Source: Alitta virens
Taxonomy: Eukaryota; Annelida; Polychaeta; Phyllodocida; Nereididae
NCBI GenBank assembly: GCA_932294295.1
Contig: OW028584.1
Coordinates: 10,052,407 to 10,116,406, forward strand
Reading direction: 5' to 3'
DNA: 64,000 nucleotides
Under the pieces are notes generated by a model. The model saw only the letters and a program-made list of their open reading frames with translations, was not told the DNA's origin and made no database searches. Shown piece by piece: positions 20,911 through 33,343 of the stretch. Positions within the stretch are counted from its first letter, which is position 1. Each line of letters starts with the position of its first letter. The translations under genes were made by a program, and so were the position numbers.

Positions 20911-23138
20911 AACTTCTGACAAGCTTGTACAAGCCTGTAACTCTAGCCCGATGCAGTTCTGTGATATATAGTAAATGTAATATAGAGTGCCAGTCAATAC
21001 GGATGCAAGGTCAACCTTTACAGGCTCCTACGGGACCCCCTTGGGGTCTAAGGTGTGCGCCAGTCATTTGTAGCCAAGAACAACCCAGGCGTGCTCCACC
21101 AATATCAGCAGTTGCTGGTCTGGTTCCCCAATGATAGCGCCCACTACGTCATCGTGCGTCTGGAATTCACAGCCACCCTGAATGACGACAGAGACGTCTT
21201 TCACTACTTCCAAGACATCGACACCATGGCCAAGCGAAATATCACCTGAATCTGGGTAACAAAGGCGAGACGGTTGTTTCAGACAACCCCACAGCCAAGT
21301 CCAGTCGACTGGACCTTCATGGATCCAGACGCGGCACCCGGATGTGTCTGAGAAGTAACACCTGCCTCAAGTAACTTCTGACAAGCTTGTACAAGCCTGT
21401 AACTCTAGCCCGATGCAGTTCTGTGATATATAGTAAATGTAATATAGAGTGCCAGTCAATACGGATGCAAGGTCAACCTATACAGGCTCCTACGGGACCC
21501 CCTTGGGGTCTAAGGTGTGCGCCAGTCATTTGTAGCCAAGAACAACCCAGGCGTGCTCCACCAATATCAGCAGTTGCTGGTCTGGTTCCCCAATGATAGC
21601 GCCCACTACGTCATCGTGCGTCTGGAATTCACAGCCACCCTGAATGACGACAGAGACGTCTTTCACTACTTCCAAGACATCGACACCACGGCCAAGCGAA
21701 ATATCACCTGAATCTGGGTAACAAAGGCGAGACGGTTGTTTCAGACAACCCCACAGCCAAGTCCAGTCGACTGGACCTTCATGGATCCAGACGCGGCACC
21801 CGGATGTGTCTGAGAAGTGTCACCTGCCTCAAGTAACTTCTGACAAGCTTGTACAAGCCTGTAACTCTAGCCCGATCCAGTTCTGTGATATATAGTTCTA
21901 ATATAGAGTGCAAGTCAATACGGATGCAAGGTCAACCTATACAGGATCCTCTGGGACCCCTTGGGGTCTAAGGTGTGCGCCAGTCATTTGTAGCCAAGAA
22001 CAACCCGGGCGTGCTCGACCAAAATCAGCAGTTGCTGGTCTGGTTCCCCAATGATGGCGCCCACTACGTCATCGTGCGTCTGGAATTCACAGCCACCCTG
22101 AATGATCACAGCGACGTCTTTCACTGCTACAAAGACATCGACACCACGGCCAAGCGAAATGTCACCTGAATCCGGGTAACAAAGGCGACACTGTTGTTTC
22201 AGACAAGTGCCACTCACTCAACCCCACAGTCAAGTCCAGTCGACTGGACCTTCAAGGATCCAGACGCGGCACCCGGATATGTGAGAGAAATGTCACCTGC
22301 CTAAAGTAACTTCTGACAAGTTTGTACAAGCCTGAAACTCTAGCCCAAGCGAAATGTCACCTGAATCCGGGTAACAAAGGCGACACTGTTGTTTCAGACA
22401 AGTGCCACTCACTCAACCCCACAGTCAAGTCCAGTCGACTGGACCTTCAAGGATCCAGACGCGGCACCCGGATATGTGAGAGAAATGTCACCTGCCTAAA
22501 GTAACTTCTGACAAGTTTGTACAAGCCTGAAACTCTAGCCCGATGCAGCTCTGGCACAACCAGGTCAATTTGGCCACCTGGTGCAACGGGCTGCGGCGTG
22601 TCAGCGCAAGATCACCTGTCCGCACCAGACCAACTGCTGCTGCGGTAACTATACCTCTTCCACTCGTACAACCAGACAAGGCGGATTCTGGACGAGAGGC
22701 TGGCTCCAATAGTGATATATAGCAAAGCTAATAATGACTGCAAGTCAATACGGATGCAAGGTCAACCTATTCAGGGTCCTCCGGCACCCCCTTGGGGTCT
22801 AAGGTGTGCGCCAGTCATTTGTAGCCAAGACCAACCCGGGCGCGCTCGACCAAAATCAGCAGTTGCTAGTCTGGTTCCCCAATGATGGCGCCCACTACAT
22901 CATCGTGCGTCTGGAATTCACATCCACCCAGAATGACGACAGCGACGTCTTTCACTGCTACCAAGACATCGAAACCACGGCCAAGCGAAATGTGACCTTA
23001 ATCCGGGTAACAAAGGCGAGACTGTTGTTTCAGACAAGTGCCACTCACTCAACCCCACAGCCATGTCCAGTCGACTGGACCTTCATGGATCCAGACGCGG
23101 CACCCGGATGTGTCTGAGAAGTGTCACCTGCCTAAAGT
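20911..23138. repeat. HOR block 9, 2,228 bp (195-bp duplication)
   Basis: Units are M1 20911-21372, 21373-21834 (gatgcag head, M2 tail), M3 21835-22307 and an enlarged M4 of 831 bp (22308-23138). The enlargement is the 195-bp duplication at 22347-22541. It is the first of three duplication blocks in the window that are followed directly by a hybrid-containing block. Confidence 0.95.
22152..22541. repeat. 195-bp direct tandem duplication, copy 1
   Basis: The segment from aagcgaaatgtcacctg to ctctagccc at 22152-22346 is repeated at 22347-22541. It spans the 3' end of M3 and the first bases of M4. The junction reads ctctagccc then aagcgaaatg. The original 5' flank is ggcc, so gcc microhomology is present at the breakpoint. 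The duplication creates a 60-codon frame (22322-22504) that I consider incidental. Confidence 0.93.
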
Positions 23139-26110
23139 AACTTCTGACAAGCTTGTACAAGCCTGTAACTCTAGCCCGATGCAGTTCTGTGATATATAGT
23201 AAATGTAATATAGAGTGCCAGTCAATACGGATGCAAGGTCAACCTTTACAGGCTCCTACGGGACCCCCTTGGGGTCTAAGGTGTGCGCCAGTCATTTGTA
23301 GCCAAGAACAACCCAGGCGTGCTCCACCAATATCAGCAGTTGCTGGTCTGGTTCCCCAATGATAGCGCCCACTACGTCATCGTGCGTCTGGAATTCACAG
23401 CCACCCTGAATGACGACAGAGACGTCTTTCACTACTTCCAAGACATCGACACCATGGCCAAGCGAAATATCACCTGAATCTGGGTAACAAAGGCGAGACG
23501 GTTGTTTCAGACAACCCCACAGCCAAGTCCAGTCGACTGGACCTTCATGGATCCAGACGCGGCACCCGGATGTGTCTGAGAAGTGTCACCTGCCTAAAGT
23601 AACTTCTGACAAGCTTGTACAAGCCTGTAACTCTAGCCCGATGCAGTTCTGTGATATATAGTAAATGTAATATAGAGTGCCAGTCAATACGGATGCAAGG
23701 TCAACCTTTACAGGCTCCTACGGGACCCCCTTGGGGTCTAAGGTGTGCGCCAGTCATTTGTAGCCAAGAACAACCCAGGCGTGCTCCACCAATATCAGCA
23801 GTTGCTGGTCTGGTTCCCCAATGATAGCGCCCACTACGTCATCGTGCGTCTGGAATTCACAGCCACCCTGAATGACGACAGAGACGTCTTTCACTACTTC
23901 CAAGACATCGACACCACGGCCAAGCGAAATGTGACCTTAATCCGGGTAACAAAGGCGAGACTGTTGTTTCAGACAAGTGCCACTCACTCAACCCCACAGC
24001 CATGTCCAGTCGACTGGACCTTCATGGATCCAGACGCGGCACCCGGATGTGTCTGAGAAGTGTCACCTGCCTAAAGTAACTTCTGACAAGCTTGTACAAG
24101 CCTGTAACTCTAGCCCGATGCAGTTCTGTGATATATAGTAAATGTAATATAGAGTGCCAGTCAATACGGATGCAAGGTCAACCTTTACAGGCTCCTACGG
24201 GACCCCCTTGGGGTCTAAGGTGTGCGCCAGTCATTTGTAGCCAAGAACAACCCAGGCGTGCTCCACCAATATCAGCAGTTGCTGGTCTGGTTCCCCAATG
24301 ATAGCGCCCACTACGTCATCGTGCGTCTGGAATTCACAGCCACCCTGAATGACGACAGAGACGTCTTTCACTACTTCCAAGACATCGACACCATGGCCAA
24401 GCGAAATATCACCTGAATCTGGGTAACAAAAGCGAGACGGTTGTTTCAGACAACCCCACAGCCAAGTCCAGTCGACTGGACCTTCATGGATCCAGACGCG
24501 GCACCCGGATGTGTCTGAGAAGTAACACCTGCCTCAAGTAACTTCTGACAAGCTTGTACAAGCCTGTAACTCTAGCCCGATGCAGTTCTGTGATATATAG
24601 TAAATGTAATATAGAGTGCCAGTCAATACGGATGCAAGGTCAACCTATACAGGCTCCTACGGGACCCCCTTGGGGTCTAAGGTGTGCGCCAGTCATTTGT
24701 AGCCAAGAACAACCCAGGCGTGCTCCACCAATATCAGCAGTTGCTGGTCTGGTTCCCCAATGATAGCGCCCACTACGTCATCGTGCGTCTGGAATTCACA
24801 GCCACCCTGAATGACGACAGAGACGTCTTTCACTACTTCCAAGACATCGACACCACGGCCAAGCGAAATATCACCTGAATCTGGGTAACAAAGGCGAGAC
24901 GGTTGTTTCAGACAACCCCACAGCCAAGTCCAGTCGACTGGACCTTCATGGATCCAGACGCGGCACCCGGATGTGTCTGAGAAGTGTCACCTGCCTCAAG
25001 TAACTTCTGACAAGCTTGTACAAGCCTGTAACTCTAGCCCGATCCAGTTCTGTGATATATAGTTCTAATATAGAGTGCAAGTCAATACGGATGCAAGGTC
25101 AACCTATACAGGATCCTCTGGGACCCCTTGGGGTCTAAGGTGTGCGCCAGTCATTTGTAGCCAAGAACAACCCGGGCGTGCTCGACCAAAATCAGCAGTT
25201 GCTGGTCTGGTTCCCCAATGATGGCGCCCACTACGTCATCGTGCGTCTGGAATTCACAGCCACCCTGAATGATCACAGCGACGTCTTTCACTGCTACAAA
25301 GACATCGACACCACGGCCAAGCGAAATGTCACCTGAATCCGGGTAACAAAGGCGACACTGTTGTTTCAGACAAGTGCCACTCACTCAACCCCACAGTCAA
25401 GTCCAGTCGACTGGACCTTCAAGGATCCAGACGCGGCACCCGGATATGTGAGAGAAATGTCACCTGCCTAAAGTAACTTCTGACAAGTTTGTACAAGCCT
25501 GAAACTCTAGCCCGATGCAGCTCTGGCACAACCAGGTCAATTTGGCCACCTGGTGCAACGGGCTGCGGCGTGTCAGCGCAAGATCACCTGTCCGCACCAG
25601 ACCAACTGCTGCTGCGGTAACTATACCTCTTCCACTCGTACAACCAGACAAGGCGGATTCTGGACGAGAGGCTGGCTCCAATAGTGATATATAGCAAAGC
25701 TAATAATGACTGCAAGTCAATACGGATGCAAGGTCAACCTATTCAGGGTCCTCCGGCACCCCCTTGGGGTCTAAGGTGTGCGCCAGTCATTTGTAGCCAA
25801 GACCAACCCGGGCGCGCTCGACCAAAATCAGCAGTTGCTAGTCTGGTTCCCCAATGATGGCGCCCACTACATCATCGTGCGTCTGGAATTCACATCCACC
25901 CAGAATGACGACAGCGACGTCTTTCACTGCTACCAAGACATCGAAACCACGGCCAAGCGAAATGTGACCTTAATCCGGGTAACAAAGGCGAGACTGTTGT
26001 TTCAGACAAGTGCCACTCACTCAACCCCACAGCCATGTCCAGTCGACTGGACCTTCATGGATCCAGACGCGGCACCCGGATGTGTCTGAGAAGTGTCACC
26101 TGCCTAAAGT
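23139..26110. repeat. HOR block 10, 2,972 bp (contains hybrid monomer)
   Basis: Units are M1 with M4-like tail (tgtcacctgcctaaag) 23139-23600, hybrid 23601-24077, M1 24078-24539, 24540-25001, M3 25002-25474 and M4 25475-26110. A private-lineage A at 24431 (caaaagcgag) is shared with blocks 13 and 25 at offsets of 7,233 and 33,893 bp. Unlike blocks 13 and 25, the first tail is M4-like. Confidence 0.93.
23601..24077. repeat. Hybrid monomer: M1 5' part joined to M4 3' part (477 bp), copy 2
   Basis: Same structure as the hybrid at 17477-17953, with the switch in the same 18-bp tract, but its head has cctttacag (M1) instead of cctatacag. The fused 103-codon frame is at 23745-24056. The head difference implies later exchange with an M1 copy. 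Confidence 0.88.
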
Positions 26111-28143
26111 AACTTCTGACAAGCTTGTACAAGCCTGTAACTCTAGCCCGATGCAGTTCTGTGATATATAGTAAATGTAATATAGAGTGCCAGTCAATAC
26201 GGATGCAAGGTCAACCTTTACAGGCTCCTACGGGACCCCCTTGGGGTCTAAGGTGTGCGCCAGTCATTTGTAGCCAAGAACAACCCAGGCGTGCTCCACC
26301 AATATCAGCAGTTGCTGGTCTGGTTCCCCAATGATAGCGCCCACTACGTCATCGTGCGTCTGGAATTCACAGCCACCCTGAATGACGACAGAGACGTCTT
26401 TCACTACTTCCAAGACATCGACACCATGGCCAAGCGAAATATCACCTGAATCTGGGTAACAAAGGCGAGACGGTTGTTTCAGACAACCCCACAGCCAAGT
26501 CCAGTCGACTGGACCTTCATGGATCCAGACGCGGCACCCGGATGTGTCTGAGAAGTAACACCTGCCTCAAGTAACTTCTGACAAGCTTGTACAAGCCTGT
26601 AACTCTAGCCCGATGCAGTTCTGTGATATATAGTAAATGTAATATAGAGTGCCAGTCAATACGGATGCAAGGTCAACCTATACAGGCTCCTACGGGACCC
26701 CCTTGGGGTCTAAGGTGTGCGCCAGTCATTTGTAGCCAAGAACAACCCAGGCGTGCTCCACCAATATCAGCAGTTGCTGGTCTGGTTCCCCAATGATAGC
26801 GCCCACTACGTCATCGTGCGTCTGGAATTCACAGCCACCCTGAATGACGACAGAGACGTCTTTCACTACTTCCAAGACATCGACACCACGGCCAAGCGAA
26901 ATATCACCTGAATCTGAGTAACAAAGGCGAGACGGTTGTTTCAGACAACCCCACAGCCAAGTCCAGTCGACTGGACCTTCATGGATCCAGACGCGGCACC
27001 CGGATGTGTCTGAGAAGTGTCACCTGCCTCAAGTAACTTCTGACAAGCTTGTACAAGCCTGTAACTCTAGCCCGATCCAGTTCTGTGATATATAGTTCTA
27101 ATATAGAGTGCAAGTCAATACGGATGCAAGGTCAACCTATACAGGATCCTCTGGGACCCCTTGGGGTCTAAGGTGTGCGCCAGTCATTTGTAGCCAAGAA
27201 CAACCCGGGCGTGCTCGACCAAAATCAGCAGTTGCTGGTCTGGTTCCCCAATGATGGCGCCCACTACGTCATCGTGCGTCTGGAATTCACAGCCACCCTG
27301 AATGATCACAGCGACGTCTTTCACTGCTACAAAGACATCGACACCACGGCCAAGCGAAATGTCACCTGAATCCGGGTAACAAAGGCGACACTGTTGTTTC
27401 AGACAAGTGCCACTCACTCAACCCCACAGTCAAGTCCAGTCGACTGGACCTTCAAGGATCCAGACGCGGCACCCGGATATGTGAGAGAAATGTCACCTGC
27501 CTAAAGTAACTTCTGACAAGTTTGTACAAGCCTGAAACTCTAGCCCGATGCAGCTCTGGCACAACCAGGTCAATTTGGCCACCTGGTGCAACGGGCTGCG
27601 GCGTGTCAGCGCAAGATCACCTGTCCGCACCAGACCAACTGCTGCTGCGGTAACTATACCTCTTCCACTCGTACAACCAGACAAGGCGGATTCTGGACGA
27701 GAGGCTGGCTCCAATAGTGATATATAGCAAAGCTAATAATGACTGCAAGTCAATACGGATGCAAGGTCAACCTATTCAGGGTCCTCCGGCACCCCCTTGG
27801 GGTCTAAGGTGTGCGCCAGTCATTTGTAGCCAAGACCAACCCGGGCGCGCTCGACCAAAATCAGCAGTTGCTAGTCTGGTTCCCCAATGATGGCGCCCAC
27901 TACATCATCGTGCGTCTGGAATTCACATCCACCCAGAATGACGACAGCGACGTCTTTCACTGCTACCAAGACATCGAAACCACGGCCAAGCGAAATGTGA
28001 CCTTAATCCGGGTAACAAAGGCGAGACTGTTGTTTCAGACAAGTGCCACTCACTCAACCCCACAGCCATGTCCAGTCGACTGGACCTTCATGGATCCAGA
28101 CGCGGCACCCGGATGTGTCTGAGAAGTGTCACCTGCCTAAAGT
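26111..28143. repeat. HOR block 11, canonical 2,033 bp
   Basis: Units are M1 26111-26572, 26573-27034 (gatgcag head, M2 tail), M3 27035-27507 and M4 27508-28143. A private A lies at 26917 (tctgagtaac). It is the canonical member of the 7,233-bp cassette. Confidence 0.95.
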
Positions 28144-30371
28144 AACTTCTGACAAGCTTGTACAAGCCTGTAACTCTAGCCCGATGCAGTTCTGTGATAT
28201 ATAGTAAATGTAATATAGAGTGCCAGTCAATACGGATGCAAGGTCAACCTTTACAGGCTCCTACGGGACCCCCTTGGGGTCTAAGGTGTGCGCCAGTCAT
28301 TTGTAGCCAAGAACAACCCAGGCGTGCTCCACCAATATCAGCAGTTGCTGGTCTGGTTCCCCAATGATAGCGCCCACTACGTCATCGTGCGTCTGGAATT
28401 CACAGCCACCCTGAATGACGACAGAGACGTCTTTCACTACTTCCAAGACATCGACACCATGGCCAAGCGAAATATCACCTGAATCTGGGTAACAAAGGCG
28501 AGACGGTTGTTTCAGACAACCCCACAGCCAAGTCCAGTCGACTGGACCTTCCTGGATCCAGACGCGGCACCCGGATGTGTCTGAGAAGTAACACCTGCCT
28601 CAAGTAACTTCTGACAAGCTTGTACAAGCCTGTAACTCTAGCCCGATCCAGTTCTGTGATATATAGTAAATGTAATATAGAGTGCCAGTCAATACGGATG
28701 CAAGGTCAACCTATACAGGCTCCTACGGGACCCCCTTGGGGTCTAAGGTGTGCGCCAGTCATTTGTAGCCAAGAACAACCCAGGCGTGCTCCACCAATAT
28801 CAGCAGTTGCTGGTCTGGTTCCCCAATGATAGCGCCCACTACGTCATCGTGCGTCTGGAATTCACAGCCACCCTGAATGACGACAGAGACGTCTTTCACT
28901 ACTTCCAAGACATCGACACCACGGCCAAGCGAAATATCACCTGAATCTGGGTAACAAAGGCGAGACGGTTGTTTCAGACAACCCCACAGCCAAGTCCAGT
29001 CGACTGGACCTTCATGGATCCAGACGCGGCACCCGGATGTGTCTGAGAAGTGTCACCTGCCTCAAGTAACTTCTGACAAGCTTGTACAAGCCTGTAACTC
29101 TAGCCCGATCCAGTTCTGTGATATATAGTTCTAATATAGAGTGCAAGTCAATACGGATGCAAGGTCAACCTATACAGGATCCTCTGGGACCCCTTGGGGT
29201 CTAAGGTGTGCGCCAGTCATTTGTAGCCAAGAACAACCCGGGCGTGCTCGACCAAAATCAGCAGTTGCTGGTCTGGTTCCCCAATGATGGCGCCCACTAC
29301 GTCATCGTGCGTCTGGAATTCACAGCCACCCTGAATGATCACAGCGACGTCTTTCACTGCTACAAAGACATCGACACCACGGCCAAGCGAAATGTCACCT
29401 GAATCCGGGTAACAAAGGCGACACTGTTGTTTCAGACAAGTGCCACTCACTCAACCCCACAGTCAAGTCCAGTCGACTGGACCTTCAAGGATCCAGACGC
29501 GGCACCCGGATATGTGAGAGAAATGTCACCTGCCTAAAGTAACTTCTGACAAGTTTGTACAAGCCTGAAACTCTAGCCCAAGCGAAATGTCACCTGAATC
29601 CGGGTAACAAAGGCGACACTGTTGTTTCAGACAAGTGCCACTCACTCAACCCCACAGTCAAGTCCAGTCGACTGGACCTTCAAGGATCCAGACGCGGCAC
29701 CCGGATATGTGAGAGAAATGTCACCTGCCTAAAGTAACTTCTGACAAGTTTGTACAAGCCTGAAACTCTAGCCCGATGCAGCTCTGGCACAACCAGGTCA
29801 ATTTGGCCACCTGGTGCAACGGGCTGCGGCGTGTCAGCGCAAGATCACCTGTCCGCACCAGACCAACTGCTGCTGCGGTAACTATACCTCTTCCACTCGT
29901 ACAACCAGACAAGGCGGATTCTGGACGAGAGGCTGGCTCCAATAGTGATATATAGCAAAGCTAATAATGACTGCAAGTCAATACGGATGCAAGGTCAACC
30001 TATTCAGGGTCCTCCGGCACCCCCTTGGGGTCTAAGGTGTGCGCCAGTCATTTGTAGCCAAGACCAACCCGGGCGCGCTCGACCAAAATCAGCAGTTGCT
30101 AGTCTGGTTCCCCAATGATGGCGCCCACTACATCATCGTGCGTCTGGAATTCACATCCACCCAGAATGACGACAGCGACGTCTTTCACTGCTACCAAGAC
30201 ATCGAAACCACGGCCAAGCGAAATGTGACCTTAATCCGGGTAACAAAGGCGAGACTGTTGTTTCAGACAAGTGCCACTCACTCAACCCCACAGCCATGTC
30301 CAGTCGACTGGACCTTCATGGATCCAGACGCGGCACCCGGATGTGTCTGAGAAGTGTCACCTGCCTAAAGT
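28144..30371. repeat. HOR block 12, 2,228 bp (195-bp duplication)
   Basis: Units are M1 28144-28605 (private C at 28552), M2 28606-29067, M3 29068-29540 and enlarged M4 29541-30371. The duplicated copy begins 7,233 bp after the one in block 9. Confidence 0.95.
29385..29774. repeat. 195-bp direct tandem duplication, copy 2
   Basis: Copies at 29385-29579 and 29580-29774, with the same breakpoint as copy 1 (ctctagccc then aagcgaaatg). The identical junction implies spread by HOR amplification and not independent events. Confidence 0.93.
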
Positions 30372-33343
30372 AACTTCTGACAAGCTTGTACAAGCCTGTA
30401 ACTCTAGCCCGATGCAGTTCTGTGATATATAGTAAATGTAATATAGAGTGCCAGTCAATACGGATGCAAGGTCAACCTTTACAGGCTCCTACGGGACCCC
30501 CTTGGGGTCTAAGGTGTGCGCCAGTCATTTGTAGCCAAGAACAACCCAGGCGTGCTCCACCAATATCAGCAGTTGCTGGTCTGGTTCCCCAATGATAGCG
30601 CCCACTACGTCATCGTGCGTCTGGAATTCACAGCCACCCTGAATGACGACAGAGACGTCTTTCACTACTTCCAAGACATCGACACCATGGCCAAGCGAAA
30701 TATCACCTGAATCTGGGTAACAAAGGCGAGACGGTTGTTTCAGACAACCCCACAGCCAAGTCCAGTCGACTGGACCTTCATGGATCCAGACGCGGCACCC
30801 GGATGTGTCTGAGAAGTAACACCTGCCTCAAGTAACTTCTGACAAGCTTGTACAAGCCTGTAACTCTAGCCCGATGCAGTTCTGTGATATATAGTAAATG
30901 TAATATAGAGTGCCAGTCAATACGGATGCAAGGTCAACCTATACAGGCTCCTACGGGACCCCCTTGGGGTCTAAGGTGTGCGCCAGTCATTTGTAGCCAA
31001 GAACAACCCAGGCGTGCTCCACCAATATCAGCAGTTGCTGGTCTGGTTCCCCAATGATAGCGCCCACTACGTCATCGTGCGTCTGGAATTCACAGCCACC
31101 CTGAATGACGACAGAGACGTCTTTCACTACTTCCAAGACATCGACACCACGGCCAAGCGAAATGTGACCTTAATCCGGGTAACAAAGGCGAGACTGTTGT
31201 TTCAGACAAGTGCCACTCACTCAACCCCACAGCCATGTCCAGTCGACTGGACCTTCATGGATCCAGACGCGGCACCCGGATGTGTCTGAGAAGTGTCACC
31301 TGCCTAAAGTAACTTCTGACAAGCTTGTACAAGCCTGTAACTCTAGCCCGATGCAGTTCTGTGATATATAGTAAATGTAATATAGAGTGCCAGTCAATAC
31401 GGATGCAAGGTCAACCTTTACAGGCTCCTACGGGACCCCCTTGGGGTCTAAGGTGTGCGCCAGTCATTTGTAGCCAAGAACAACCCAGGCGTGCTCCACC
31501 AATATCAGCAGTTGCTGGTCTGGTTCCCCAATGATAGCGCCCACTACGTCATCGTGCGTCTGGAATTCACAGCCACCCTGAATGACGACAGAGACGTCTT
31601 TCACTACTTCCAAGACATCGACACCATGGCCAAGCGAAATATCACCTGAATCTGGGTAACAAAAGCGAGACGGTTGTTTCAGACAACCCCACAGCCAAGT
31701 CCAGTCGACTGGACCTTCATGGATCCAGACGCGGCACCCGGATGTGTCTGAGAAGTAACACCTGCCTCAAGTAACTTCTGACAAGCTTGTACAAGCCTGT
31801 AACTCTAGCCCGATCCAGTTCTGTGATATATAGTAAATGTAATATAGAGTGCCAGTCAATACGGATGCAAGGTCAACCTATACAGGCTCCTACGGGACCC
31901 CCTTGGGGTCTAAGGTGTGCGCCAGTCATTTGTAGCCAAGAACAACCCAGGCGTGCTCCACCAATATCAGCAGTTGCTGGTCTGGTTCCCCAATGATAGC
32001 GCCCACTACGTCATCGTGCGTCTGGAATTCACAGCCACCCTGAATGACGACAGAGACGTCTTTCACTACTTCCAAGACATCGACACCACGGCCAAGCGAA
32101 ATATCACCTGAATCTGGGTAACAAAGACGAGACGGTTGTTTCAGACAACCCCACAGCCAAGTCCAGTCGACTGGACCTTCATGGATCCAGACGCGGCACC
32201 CGGATGTGTCTGAGAAGTGTCACCTGCCTCAAGTAACTTCTGACAAGCTTGTACAAGCCTGTAACTCTAGCCCGATCCAGTTCTGTGATATATAGTTCTA
32301 ATATAGAGTGCAAGTCAATACGGATGCAAGGTCAACCTATACAGGATCCTCTGGGACCCCTTGGGGTCTAAGGTGTGCGCCAGTCATTTGTAGCCAAGAA
32401 CAACCCGGGCGTGCTCGACCAAAATCAGCAGTTGCTGGTCTGGTTCCCCAATGATGGCGCCCACTACGTCATCGTGCGTCTGGAATTCACAGCCACCCTG
32501 AATGATCACAGCGACGTCTTTCACTGCTACAAAGACATCGACACCACGGCCAAGCGAAATGTCACCTGAATCCGGGTAACAAAGGCGACACTGTTGTTTC
32601 AGACAAGTGCCACTCACTCAACCCCACAGTCAAGTCCAGTCGACTGGACCTTCAAGGATCCAGACGCGGCACCCGGATATGTGAGAGAAATGTCACCTGC
32701 CTAAAGTAACTTCTGACAAGTTTGTACAAGCCTGAAACTCTAGCCCGATGCAGCTCTGGCACAACCAGGTCAATTTGGCCACCTGGTGCAACGGGCTGCG
32801 GCGTGTCAGCGCAAGATCACCTGTCCGCACCAGACCAACTGCTGCTGCGGTAACTATACCTCTTCCACTCGTACAACCAGACAAGGCGGATTCTGGACGA
32901 GAGGCTGGCTCCAATAGTGATATATAGCAAAGCTAATAATGACTGCAAGTCAATACGGATGCAAGGTCAACCTATTCAGGGTCCTCCGGCACCCCCTTGG
33001 GGTCTAAGGTGTGCGCCAGTCATTTGTAGCCAAGACCAACCCGGGCGCGCTCGACCAAAATCAGCAGTTGCTAGTCTGGTTCCCCAATGATGGCGCCCAC
33101 TACATCATCGTGCGTCTGGAATTCACATCCACCCAGAATGACGACAGCGACGTCTTTCACTGCTACCAAGACATCGAAACCACGGCCAAGCGAAATGTGA
33201 CCTTAATCCGGGTAACAAAGGCGAGACTGTTGTTTCAGACAAGTGCCACTCACTCAACCCCACAGCCATGTCCAGTCGACTGGACCTTCATGGATCCAGA
33301 CGCGGCACCCGGATGTGTCTGAGAAGTGTCACCTGCCTAAAGT
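30372..33343. repeat. HOR block 13, 2,972 bp (contains hybrid monomer)
   Basis: Units are M1 30372-30833, hybrid 30834-31310, M1 31311-31772 (A at 31664), M2 31773-32234 (private A at 32127), M3 32235-32707 and M4 32708-33343. The hybrid-specific frame is 30978-31289. Confidence 0.94.
30834..31310. repeat. Hybrid monomer, M1/M2 5' part joined to M4 3' part (477 bp), copy 3
   Basis: Head has gatgcag and cctatacag, and the 3' part is M4-type with the retained 15-bp segment. The breakpoint falls in the same 18-bp tract as in copies 1, 2 and 4. Confidence 0.9.

Larger units (their letters stand above)
22347..29579. repeat. 7,233-bp super-repeat cassette, copy 1
   Basis: This runs from the second copy of one 195-bp duplication to the equivalent point in block 12. 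Its monomer order (enlarged M4, M1, hybrid, M1, M2, M3, M4, canonical HOR, M1, M2, M3) is the same as at 56240-63472. The two differ by a few bases, including the M4-like tail at about 23581-23600 here. Confidence 0.85.
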
